DNA from: Chloroflexota bacterium
GTDB taxonomy: Bacteria; Chloroflexota; Dormibacteria; Dormibacterales; Dormibacteraceae
DNA length: 64,000 bases
Reading direction: 5' to 3'
Assembly (NCBI GenBank): GCA_005888075.1
Contig: VBKD01000174.1
Span: forward strand, 1-64,000
Part shown: one piece after another, positions 7,782 to 15,040 of the stretch
How the letters are laid out: the number at the start of each line of letters is the position of its first letter
Position numbering within the stretch: the first letter of the stretch is position 1
The notes under the pieces: model-generated
Databases searched by the model: none
Told to the model about the DNA's origin: nothing
What the model saw: only the letters and a program-made list of their open reading frames with translations
Position numbers and translations under genes: made by a program

Positions 7782-8678
7782 GTGCCCGTGATCGTCTGCG
7801 ACGTCGGACCGCGCGACGGCCTCCAGAACGAGGCGAAGATCCTGGAGCCGGCTGTCCGCGCCGTGCTGTGCGATGCGCTGGCTGTGGCCGGCGTCAAGCG
7901 GGTAGAGGCGGCCAGCTTTGTCAAGCCAACCCTCGTACCGCAGATGGACGGCGCGGAGGAAGTGATGGCCAGGCTGCACCGGCAGGAGGGCACGGTCTAC
8001 GCCGGCCTGGTCCTCAACGAGAAGGGTTACGACCGGGCACTCGCGGCAGGCGTGGACGAGGTGCATTACGCGTTCGCCGCCACCGACGAGTTCGGCATGC
8101 GGAACCAGAATGCGACCATCGAGCAGGGCCTCCAGACCGCCCTCGCCCTCGTGGCGCGGGCGCGCGCGGATCGGATGCCCATCACCGTGACTCTGAGCGT
8201 CGCCTTCGGCTGTCCGTTCGAAGGGCCGGTGCCGCCCAAGCGAGTCCTCGCGATCGTCGAGGCATTGATGGGTGTGCCGCCCGATGAGATCTGCCTCGCG
8301 GACACGATCGGTGTCGGGGTGCCAAGCCAGGTGCACGAGCTCGTCCGAGGTGCGCGCGCTTCGGGCGCAAGCGTCGGCGCGCATTTTCACAACACACGCA
8401 ACACGGGCTATGCCAATGCGGTGGCCGCGCTCGAGGAGGGCGTGGTCTCGCTCGACGCATCGGTTGGTGGTGCCGGCGGATGTCCGTTCGCGCCGAAGGC
8501 GACGGGCAACATCGCGACCGAAGATCTGGTTTACCTGCTGCGGGGTCTAGGGGTCGATACGGGCATCAACCTGGACGCCTTGATCGAGACCTCGCGCTGG
8601 CTGGGGTCGCAGCTGGGGAAAGAGCTGCCGGGCATGCTGGCCCGAGCAGGCGACTACCCGGCCAAGACCGGAAGCTAG
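7782..8678 (+). CDS. Hydroxymethylglutaryl-CoA lyase family protein
   Basis: The 298-residue protein has the HMGL-like TIM-barrel signatures. CDVGPRDGLQNE at the N-terminus carries the catalytic Arg-Asp pair, EAASFVKPTLVPQMDGAEEV follows, then ADTIGVG, the metal-binding His-x-His in GAHFHNTRNTGYAN, and the active-site cysteine in GGAGGCPFAPKATGN. The enzyme cleaves HMG-CoA to acetyl-CoA and acetoacetate, the last step of leucine breakdown. GTG 7782 or GTG 7788 fits family length; the frame reaches 7740 only through the preceding hairpin. No other leucine-catabolic gene is nearby, so an HMGL-like activity on another acyl-CoA remains possible. Its stop codon shares CTAG with the convergent carboxypeptidase gene. 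Confidence 0.9.
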   Translation: MPVIVCDVGPRDGLQNEAKILEPAVRAVLCDALAVAGVKRVEAASFVKPTLVPQMDGAEEVMARLHRQEGTVYAGLVLNEKGYDRALAAGVDEVHYAFAATDEFGMRNQNATIEQGLQTALALVARARADRMPITVTLSVAFGCPFEGPVPPKRVLAIVEALMGVPPDEICLADTIGVGVPSQVHELVRGARASGASVGAHFHNTRNTGYANAVAALEEGVVSLDASVGGAGGCPFAPKATGNIATEDLVYLLRGLGVDTGINLDALIETSRWLGSQLGKELPGMLARAGDYPAKTGS

Positions 8679-10201
8679 TCTTTTTCCAGGCCGTACAGGG
8701 CGCCGAACTTTCGGCGTACATACGCGATCCATGCCGCCGCGGCCAGCGGCTTGCCGGTGATGCGCTCCATCAGCTCGTTCGGCGTGAACTTGCGCCCGTG
8801 CTGGTGCAGGTTCTTGCGCAGCCACGCGAGCAGAGGCGCGAACTCGCCGGCTTCGATCTGCGCGTCGAGATCCGGAATGTCGGCGCGAACCTTCTCCATG
8901 AGCTGCGCGCCGATCAGGTTGCCCAGGGTATAGCCAGGGAAGATTCCAAAGCTGACACCGGACCAGTGGATGTCCTGCAGGGCGCCATCGCGATCGTTTG
9001 GCACGTCGATGCCCAGATACGACTTGAAGCGCGCATTCCACGCCTCCGGAAGGTCCTTGACCTTGAGCTTGCCTTCGAGCATCTCGTTTTCCAGCTCGAA
9101 GCGAAGCAGGATGTGCAGGTTGTAGGTGACCTCATCCGCCTCCACGCGAATAAGTGAAGGATGCGATTTGTTGACCGCGCGGTAGAAGCCTTCCTCGTCG
9201 ACGCCGCGGAGCTGGGCGGGAAACGTCGATTGAACGCTCGGAAAGAAGTGCCTCCAGAAAGGTTGGCTCCGGCCGACCAGGTTTTCCCACAACCTCGATT
9301 GGGACTCATGGACGCCAGGTGATGCACCATCCCAAAGCGGCGTGCGATCGATCTCCTCGCTTATGCCCTGCTGGTACATGGCGTGGCCTGACTCATGGAC
9401 CAAACCGAAAAAGCACATGTTGAAAAAGCCGGGTGATATGCGCGTGGTAATTCGAGTGTCGCCGGGACCGAAGGACGTCTCGAAGGGATGGGCGGAGATG
9501 TCCTGGCGGCCGCGCTCCAGGTCGTATCCCAGCTGGGTGACCACCTGCATCCCGTATTTGACCTGCAGCTCCGGAGCAAAGTCCGCGTGCAGGAAGCGAT
9601 CGTCGATCGCGTCCGCATGCCGTGCGATATCCGAGACCAGGGGGACGATCGCCGTTCGGAGCTCGGCAAAGATGGCCTCCAGCTGCCGGGTCGTCAGAGC
9701 GGGCTCGTACAGGTCGATGAGCGCGTCGTAAGGGCGCTTTTCGTAGCCGAGTGCGTCGGCCAGACGGCGATTCAGCTCGACGTTCTTCTCGAGGTAAGGG
9801 GCGAACAGGCTGAACTCGTTGTCGGTCCGCGCCTTCTCCCAGAAGGGGCGCGCGGTCGCTCCCGCCCTTGCAATGTCCTCAACCAGGTCTGTCGGGACCT
9901 TGATCTGCTGCTGGTAATCGCGGCGCGTGACCCGCACCAGGCTGGCCTCGTAGGAGTCGTGCGGCAGGCTGGCGACCTCGCCCTCGAGATCGTCGAGCAG
10001 CCGCCCGACCTCGTCCGAGACGAATCGAACGTGCGCCAGCCGGTGGAGCGTCGACTGCTGCTCGGCGCGTCCCTCCACGCCCCCCGGCGGCATGTATGTC
10101 TCCTGGTCCCACTCGAGCACCGCCGCGGCGCGACTCAGATCCGTGACCTCGGCCAGGATCTCCCTCAGCTTCCGCAGCTTGCCGCTCGTGTTGCCTGCCA
10201 C
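8675..10201 (-). CDS. Carboxypeptidase Taq family (M32) metallopeptidase
   Basis: The protein is 508 residues, the usual M32 length. The zinc site HESGH lies near residue 266 within FGLVHESGHAMYQQG. The family motif ESQSRLWENLVGRS follows about 30 residues later, and GYTLGNLIGAQL and IRVEADEVTYNLHI are also typical. M32 enzymes remove C-terminal residues from peptides in the cytoplasm, and no signal peptide is present here. The start is GTG 10201. It is transcribed toward the HMG-CoA lyase gene, with which it shares a 4-bp stop overlap, and away from tRNA-Arg. It probably serves in peptide turnover. Confidence 0.95.
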   Translation of the reverse strand: MAGNTSGKLRKLREILAEVTDLSRAAAVLEWDQETYMPPGGVEGRAEQQSTLHRLAHVRFVSDEVGRLLDDLEGEVASLPHDSYEASLVRVTRRDYQQQIKVPTDLVEDIARAGATARPFWEKARTDNEFSLFAPYLEKNVELNRRLADALGYEKRPYDALIDLYEPALTTRQLEAIFAELRTAIVPLVSDIARHADAIDDRFLHADFAPELQVKYGMQVVTQLGYDLERGRQDISAHPFETSFGPGDTRITTRISPGFFNMCFFGLVHESGHAMYQQGISEEIDRTPLWDGASPGVHESQSRLWENLVGRSQPFWRHFFPSVQSTFPAQLRGVDEEGFYRAVNKSHPSLIRVEADEVTYNLHILLRFELENEMLEGKLKVKDLPEAWNARFKSYLGIDVPNDRDGALQDIHWSGVSFGIFPGYTLGNLIGAQLMEKVRADIPDLDAQIEAGEFAPLLAWLRKNLHQHGRKFTPNELMERITGKPLAAAAWIAYVRRKFGALYGLEKD

Positions 10202-10233
10202 CCTCTACGGGTATTCTCCCGAATGGGCGACCC

Positions 10234-10306
10234 GCCCCGCTAGCTCAGTGGATAGAGCATCTGTCTTCTAAACAGAGGGTCTGAGGTTCGAATCCTCAGC
10301 GGGGCA
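10234..10306 (+). tRNA. tRNA-Arg (anticodon TCT)
   Basis: A full cloverleaf folds: acceptor GCCCCGC/GCGGGGC, D stem GCTC/GAGC, anticodon stem TCTGT/ACAGA with loop CTTCTAA (anticodon TCT, reading AGA and possibly AGG), T stem TGAGG/CCTCA with TTCGAAT loop, and discriminator A. CCA is not encoded. The corA stop codon on the other strand directly abuts the 3' end. Confidence 0.97.
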
Positions 10307-11299
10307 CTAGATCCAGCCGCGTCGCCTGAAGAGATAGAGCTGGATCCCGATTGCGATCAGCATCGTGACGATGCCGACGGCAAACGTGGCGTAAGGGGCC
10401 TCCAGCACCTGCGTCAGGTAGGCGAAGTTCATGCCGTAAAAGCCGGTAAGGAAGCTCAGCGGCAGGAAAACGCTCGCGATCACGGTCAGCGCCTTGGTGG
10501 TCTGGTTCAGCCGGTTGGAAACGGTCGACAGGTAGACGTCCAGCGCGCTCGTCAGGAGGTCGCGCAGCGAGTCGACAGTCTCGTACTGCCGCACGATGTG
10601 GTCGTAGACATCTCGGTAGTACAGGGTCATGTCCTGCTGCTGCAGATGGATGCCGTGCGTGATGAGGCGCTGGAATACGTCGCGCTGCGCCCCGAGAAAC
10701 CTACGCAGGTCTGTGACCGTGTGTTTGAGGTGGTAGATGCGTTCCAGCGATTGCTGCTTGGCGCTCTTGGTGATCTCGTCTTCCAATCCATCCACCTCTT
10801 CGTCCAGCTTTTCGAGCACTGGAAATGTGGAGTCGATCAGCGTGTCGATGACGAGGTATGTGATGAAGGCCGGCTTGGAATGGGTCAGCTCGGGACTCTT
10901 CTCGATCCGCTCCTGAAGCTGTTTGAGCTCCGGCGAAGGCTCCTGGTGGACGGTGATCAAGTAGTGCGGGCCGACGTAAAGATGGTGCTCGCGCATGCCG
11001 ATGTCGTCTCCGTCCCAGACCGCCGTGAAGATGACGCTGAAGTTGTAGTCGGGGTATTCGTCGATTTTCGGCCGCTGGTTCTGGTGCTGGATGTCCTCGA
11101 TCGTCAGCGGGTGGAAGTTGAATGTTTGCTCGAGGAGCCTGTAATCGTCCTGGTCGGGCGCTTCGATGTCCAGCCAGAGACCAGACTTTTCGGCATCGGC
11201 AAAGCAGCGCTGGACGTCCTCAGTCTCGGTCGAGGCCGTCTTGCCGGTGATCGTAAGCAGCGTTCTCAGTGGTTCGAGACTATACGGGGCGCCATTCAA
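10307..11299 (-). CDS. corA: CorA-type magnesium/divalent cation channel
   Basis: The 330-residue protein has the full CorA layout: an N-terminal alpha/beta cytosolic domain, a long helical stalk (about residues 150-260), and two C-terminal membrane helices. The pore motif YGMNF is at about residue 288 and the basic C-terminal tail is FRRRGWI. CorA forms homopentameric Mg2+ (also Co2+/Ni2+) channels in the cytoplasmic membrane, gated by internal Mg2+. The gene stands alone here, convergent on tRNA-Arg. A second probable Mg2+ system, the MgtE-N/Nramp pair, lies 2.5 kb away. Confidence 0.95.
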   Translation of the reverse strand: MNGAPYSLEPLRTLLTITGKTASTETEDVQRCFADAEKSGLWLDIEAPDQDDYRLLEQTFNFHPLTIEDIQHQNQRPKIDEYPDYNFSVIFTAVWDGDDIGMREHHLYVGPHYLITVHQEPSPELKQLQERIEKSPELTHSKPAFITYLVIDTLIDSTFPVLEKLDEEVDGLEDEITKSAKQQSLERIYHLKHTVTDLRRFLGAQRDVFQRLITHGIHLQQQDMTLYYRDVYDHIVRQYETVDSLRDLLTSALDVYLSTVSNRLNQTTKALTVIASVFLPLSFLTGFYGMNFAYLTQVLEAPYATFAVGIVTMLIAIGIQLYLFRRRGWI

Positions 11300-11366
11300 C
11301 GACCGCCGCAGTCAGACGGCAGATAAGCCGGTCGAGAGTTCCCGGCCGGCCCCCTGCCTCCCGCTC

Positions 11367-11792
11367 TTAAGCGGCCCGGTGGTCCCCCAGGTAGTGGATG
11401 AGACTCTTGTAACTTCTCATCGCCACCCTCAGCCGCTCCGTGTCCTTGTCATCGCCGGCTTCGCTGTGAATTCGCCGGATCTGTTCGTGCAGCGCGGCCG
11501 TCATCTTGTCGACCGCTTCCCCGACCAACGTCTCGGCTTTCTGAACCGCTGCCTTCGGCTCTTCGATGAAGTCGCCCTGGATGGCATCGAAGCGCTGGAT
11601 GTAGATCGACATCTCAGGCCAAGGGTCGACGGCACCCATCGACTCGGACGTGCGGGGGCGTGATTGCTCCATCACCTCCGGGTTCGTGCGAGCCGAGTTG
11701 GCGGGCATCGGTTCCGCCGGCCGCATCGTGCGCTGGCTCGTGCGCGCCTCGCCGGCATCGTCGCGATCTATGTCAGTCCTGTCTTTCATCAC
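11367..11792 (-). CDS. Small soluble protein with FIEEP domain, unknown function
   Basis: This 141-residue hydrophilic protein has a disordered, Pro/Arg/Glu-rich first half. The C-terminal domain begins IYIQRFDAIQGDFIEEPKAA and ends ERLRVAMRSYKSLIHYLGD. The same order of motifs (FIEEP, a helical middle, LR-AM--YK, an aromatic end) is found in the overlapping upstream gene, so the two share a domain. Similar proteins with an F-V/I-D/E-[DE]-P block followed by LR-AL--YR are common in actinobacteria, to my recollection, without assigned function. ATG 11792 overlaps the upstream stop by four bases (ATGA), indicating coupled translation. It is probably cytoplasmic. Confidence 0.75.
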   Translation of the reverse strand: MMKDRTDIDRDDAGEARTSQRTMRPAEPMPANSARTNPEVMEQSRPRTSESMGAVDPWPEMSIYIQRFDAIQGDFIEEPKAAVQKAETLVGEAVDKMTAALHEQIRRIHSEAGDDKDTERLRVAMRSYKSLIHYLGDHRAA

Positions 11793-12211
11793 GCAACCTC
11801 CCGGCTCGGGCTCTTGTCGGACTCGCGTGCCGACTCTCCGACCGCATCTATGAACATTGCCTTGTAGTGGAGCATCGCTTTACGCATCCCCTCGGTTCCT
11901 TGTTCGCCTTCCTGTGCGCGGGCTGCCTCGCGCGCGCGCCGCAAGTCATCCGGGATGTGGCGGTCGTCATCGAGCTTCGCTCCACGTTCTTGAAGCAACG
12001 CAACTGCCGTCTGATCGGCTTCATGAATGGCGTTGCGCGGTTCCTCGATGAATCTCGCCTCGATCGCGCGCCATGAGCTGGCATACCGCCGTTTCGACTC
12101 ATCAGGCAGCGGACGCAGCCGCGTGCGCTGCATCTGCCAGATCCCGATTCCCGCCGCAATCAGGACGATGACGGCCAATATCAACAGAACGAGTAGGGTC
12201 GACTGACTCAA
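11789..12211 (-). CDS. Membrane-anchored FIEEP-domain protein, unknown function
   Basis: This 140-residue protein has one N-terminal membrane helix (STLLVLLILAVIVLIAAGIG) followed by a cytosolic helical domain. That domain contains WRAIEARFIEEPRNAIHEAD and TEGMRKAMLHYKAMFIDAVG, the same core as its downstream partner. The start is taken as TTG 12211 because AGGAGG (12227-12222) lies ten bases before it. The longer reading from 12271 would put that ribosome site inside the gene, and GTG 12220 is too close to it. The pair may form a membrane-tethered complex with its soluble partner. This is inference from shared domain and overlap. Confidence 0.75.
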   Translation of the reverse strand: MSQSTLLVLLILAVIVLIAAGIGIWQMQRTRLRPLPDESKRRYASSWRAIEARFIEEPRNAIHEADQTAVALLQERGAKLDDDRHIPDDLRRAREAARAQEGEQGTEGMRKAMLHYKAMFIDAVGESARESDKSPSREVA

Positions 12212-12316
12212 TGTGGGCACACCTCCTACTGAGGTAACGGGACCCGGCCCGGCCCTACTTACGAATTCCAATCAGGGTAAAGACATGTCGAGCAACAGCC
12301 GGCTCGCGAATCCGAG

Positions 12317-12445
12317 CTAGCGTCGGGTCTTTTTTGGCGGCGCGGGTCTGGCCTTTGCCTTGGACTTTGGCACGGGCTTCGACCTGGGCGTCGCGGTCTT
12401 GCGCTTGCGCGGAGTAGCCGGAGCAACGACTTTGAAACTGCCCAT
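12317..12445 (-). CDS. Possible 42-residue Lys/Pro/Arg-rich basic peptide
   Basis: The ATG at 12445 has AAGG a few bases upstream and opens a 42-codon frame of which about a third is Lys or Arg (ATPRKRKTATPRSKPVPKSK). This resembles histone-H1-like or alanine/lysine-rich nucleoid tails. It starts 17 bp after the HEAT-repeat gene on the same strand. Such low-complexity frames arise by chance in GC-rich DNA, and there is no fold to confirm it. Confidence 0.35.
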   Translation of the reverse strand: MGSFKVVAPATPRKRKTATPRSKPVPKSKAKARPAPPKKTRR

Positions 12446-12462
12446 TCGCGCCTTGCCCAGGT

Positions 12463-13011
12463 TCAGTAGCCGAGCGCCTGACGCAGCACCTTGAATCCCC
12501 CGTCGCGCCGGTCGGTTGTAGTGGCGACCGAATACGTGATCCGATCGAGGATGGCCAGGACAGCGACCGCGTCTTGCGGATTCTTCAAGATGGCGGGCTC
12601 GCAAAGGCCCGCGGCCACGGCCCGCTGGACATACGGTCCTTCCTCTGACCACCGCTTCATCTCGGTGAGAAGCGCCGGCATGTTTTCCCTCCCGACCTGC
12701 TGGAGGGCTATCGCGACTCCTTCTCGGACGCGCCACCGTGGGTCGGAGGCCAGCTCGCGGAGCCAGGTCATCACCGTGTCAGGCTCCATCAGCGCAACCT
12801 TGCCGAGGCCGGCCGTGCCGCAAAGGGCAAGGAATTCGTCCGCGGAGGCCGAAAGCCGCCACAGGCGGTCGGCGTCCGCCTCCTCGGCGACTGCCGCGAC
12901 GAGCTCGAGGTTGGCTCTTGGTCCGGGAAGGCCGGAGTGCTTCTTGAGGTAAGGCTCCCAATCTTTCAGGCGGCTGAGCTCTCGGCGGTACAGCTGCATG
13001 CGTTCGCCCAT
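12463..13011 (-). CDS. HEAT-repeat protein
   Basis: The 182-residue all-helical protein shows HEAT-like pairs, for example VMTWLRELASDPRWRVREGV followed by AIALQQVGRENMPALLTEMK and YVQRAVAAGLCEPAILKNP. Such solenoids bind proteins or DNA, and DNA alkylation-repair proteins of the AlkD type share this fold. No AlkD catalytic Asp/Trp arrangement can be identified with confidence. ATG 12999 (MQLYRRE) is an alternative start. It has no operon partner except the doubtful basic peptide downstream. Confidence 0.7.
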   Translation of the reverse strand: MGERMQLYRRELSRLKDWEPYLKKHSGLPGPRANLELVAAVAEEADADRLWRLSASADEFLALCGTAGLGKVALMEPDTVMTWLRELASDPRWRVREGVAIALQQVGRENMPALLTEMKRWSEEGPYVQRAVAAGLCEPAILKNPQDAVAVLAILDRITYSVATTTDRRDGGFKVLRQALGY

Positions 13012-13076
13012 CTCTGGTTCGCGATGCTAAGGGGTCCATGCGCTTGGTGGGACTGAGCTAATGGACAATCCACACG

Positions 13077-13691
13077 ATGGATAGCGCACGGTCGGCCGCG
13101 ATCACGCAGGGGGTCCGGCTCGAACTCATCACCGTCGGCTGGATGGTCGTCGAGGCGGTCATCGCCATCGGCGCAGGCGTCGCGGCCAGGAGTGTCCTGC
13201 TGACGGCCTTCGGCTTTGACTCGGTGGTCGAGCTCCTGAGCGGAATCGTTCTTTGGCGGCGGCTCAGCGCCGAGGCGCACAGCGCTGACATCGCCGGTGT
13301 CGTGAAGCTGGAGCGGGCGACCACGCGCATCTCGGCGGTGCTGCTGGTCGTGCTGTGCGCTTACGTTGTTCTGACCTCGATCGCCGGCCTTGTCCTCGGC
13401 CTCAAGCCGGATTCCTCGGTGCTTGGTGTCGGCGTGGCCTCAGTTGCTCTGATCGCCATGCCGCTCCTCGCGAAGGCCAAAAGCGGCGCCAACCAGGTCA
13501 TCCAGAGCACGTCGCTGCGAGCCGATATCGCCGAGACCATCAGCTGCGCCTACCTGGCCGCCATCACGCTGTTCGGTCTTGGCTCCAGCATGCTGCTTGG
13601 CTGGTGGTGGGTGCAGTACGTCGCGGCCTTCGCATTGCTCATCTGGCTGGTTCCCGAGACTCGTGAAGCCCTCGAGGCGAACCATGGCTGA
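13077..13691 (+). CDS. Cation-efflux-family (CDF-like) membrane protein without cytoplasmic domain
   Basis: The 204-residue, six-helix protein resembles the transmembrane half of cation diffusion facilitators. FGFDSVVELLSGIVLWRR corresponds to the TM2 metal-site region (usually D-x3-D) and SLRADIAETISCAYLA to TM5. In the TM2 motif FDSVVE the second acidic residue is Glu. The family's C-terminal cytosolic dimerisation domain is absent because the protein ends right after TM6. CDF proteins export Zn2+, Mn2+ or Fe2+ by proton antiport. The gene sits 53 bp upstream of the MgtE-N/Nramp pair and could be co-transcribed. The metal is not predictable. Confidence 0.75.
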   Translation: MDSARSAAITQGVRLELITVGWMVVEAVIAIGAGVAARSVLLTAFGFDSVVELLSGIVLWRRLSAEAHSADIAGVVKLERATTRISAVLLVVLCAYVVLTSIAGLVLGLKPDSSVLGVGVASVALIAMPLLAKAKSGANQVIQSTSLRADIAETISCAYLAAITLFGLGSSMLLGWWWVQYVAAFALLIWLVPETREALEANHG

Positions 13692-13744
13692 CCACCATCG
13701 CGCGGGATAATGAGGCCGACCAAGCGGGGCGGAGGCGAAATTCG

Positions 13745-15034
13745 ATGAGCGACAGGCGGGATGGAAGCGTGGATCACACCGATGAACGGCGCGTCATGCT
13801 GACGCAGCTGCTGCGCAGCCCCGTTCTCAACCCCGCGGGAGTCGAGATCGGGCGGGTCGAAGACGTCATCGTCAAGCTGGCCGAGGGGGTCTATCCGCCG
13901 ATCACCGGCCTCAAGGTCCGGGTTGGAGCAGAAGACGTCTTCGTCGGCAAGGACCTGATCGAGCACCTGCAGCCGGGAGCGGTTCGGCTCAACACCCACA
14001 CGCTCCAAACGCAGGCGTTCCAGCGGCGACCCGGCGAGGTGCTCCTCGCTGCCGACGTCCTCGGGCGCCATCTGGTCGACATGGTGCGAGGGCGGATCGT
14101 CCAGGCCAATGACTTGGTTCTAGCACCCACCGATGGCGGCTGGTATCTGGCCGGAATCGATCGCAGCCCGCAAGCGCTGCTGCGCCGATGGCTCCCTCGT
14201 CGAGCCCGGCCAGACCTTCGACGCCACGCGATCCTTGACTGGAAGGACGTCCAGCCGTTCGTCGGTCACGTGCCAACCGCCAAGCTGCTGATGCCGCTGC
14301 AGCGGTTGCGACGGCTGCACCCGGCGCAGATCGCAGACATAGTGGAAGGCGTCTCGCATGAGGAGGGCGAGGAGATCATTCAAACGGTGCGCAGCGACGC
14401 CGAGCTGACGGCCGACGTGTTCGAGGAGCTCGATGACGAACACAGAGTCGAGTTCCTCAGGTCGCGGCCGAATGAGGAGGTGGCGAAGGTCCTCGACCGC
14501 ATGGCGCCAGACGATGCCGCGGACATTCTCGGCGAGCTGAGTCAGGAGCGGCGCAAGCCCATTTTCGACTTGATGTCGCCAAACCAGCAGCACAAGTTGA
14601 GCAAGCTTCTGCAGTATCACCCCAGCACGGCCGGAGGGATGATGAGCCCCGACTACGTCTGGGTCGTTCGCGGCTCCACAGTGGAGATGGCGCTCGAAGC
14701 GGTCCGCACCGACGACAAGTCACCTCGGCCACTGCTCAGCACCGTCTTCATAACTGAGCAGGAAGGGCGTTATGTCGGCAGCGTCGCGGTGGTTGATCTT
14801 CTTCGTGCGGATCGCCACCAAAAGGTCGAAGAGCTCGAGCTGAGCAACATATCGGTCCAGGGGAACGCGGACTTTTCCGACGTCGCCCTACTCATGGCCG
14901 ACTACAACCTCACCGCCCTTGCGGCCACCGACGCCGCCGGCAACATGGTGGGTGCGATCTCGTCGGACGACGTCATCGAGGCCCTCGTCCCAGAAGACTG
15001 GCGAGCCCGGGTCGAAGCGAGCACCGGGGTATAG
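13745..15034 (+). CDS. Membrane-free MgtE-type sensor: PRC barrel + MgtE N-domain + CBS pair
   Basis: The 429-residue protein has no membrane segment. Residues about 18-165 hold PRC-barrel-like segments (LNPAGVEIGRVEDVIVKL and VLLAADVLGRHLVDMVRGRI). Residues about 185-300 match the MgtE N-terminal superhelix (LHPAQIADIVEGVSHEEGEE, VLDRMAPDDAADILGEL, YHPSTAGGMMS). Two CBS motifs follow (VFITEQEGRYVGSVAVVDLL and LAATDAAGNMVGAISSDDVI). In MgtE channels these domains bind Mg2+ and close the pore. Here the pore domain is missing and the next gene, 6 bp downstream, is an Nramp-like permease. A role as Mg2+-sensing regulatory subunit of that permease is inference from architecture and adjacency. Confidence 0.88.
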   Translation: MSDRRDGSVDHTDERRVMLTQLLRSPVLNPAGVEIGRVEDVIVKLAEGVYPPITGLKVRVGAEDVFVGKDLIEHLQPGAVRLNTHTLQTQAFQRRPGEVLLAADVLGRHLVDMVRGRIVQANDLVLAPTDGGWYLAGIDRSPQALLRRWLPRRARPDLRRHAILDWKDVQPFVGHVPTAKLLMPLQRLRRLHPAQIADIVEGVSHEEGEEIIQTVRSDAELTADVFEELDDEHRVEFLRSRPNEEVAKVLDRMAPDDAADILGELSQERRKPIFDLMSPNQQHKLSKLLQYHPSTAGGMMSPDYVWVVRGSTVEMALEAVRTDDKSPRPLLSTVFITEQEGRYVGSVAVVDLLRADRHQKVEELELSNISVQGNADFSDVALLMADYNLTALAATDAAGNMVGAISSDDVIEALVPEDWRARVEASTGV

Positions 15035-15040
15035 CCAACC

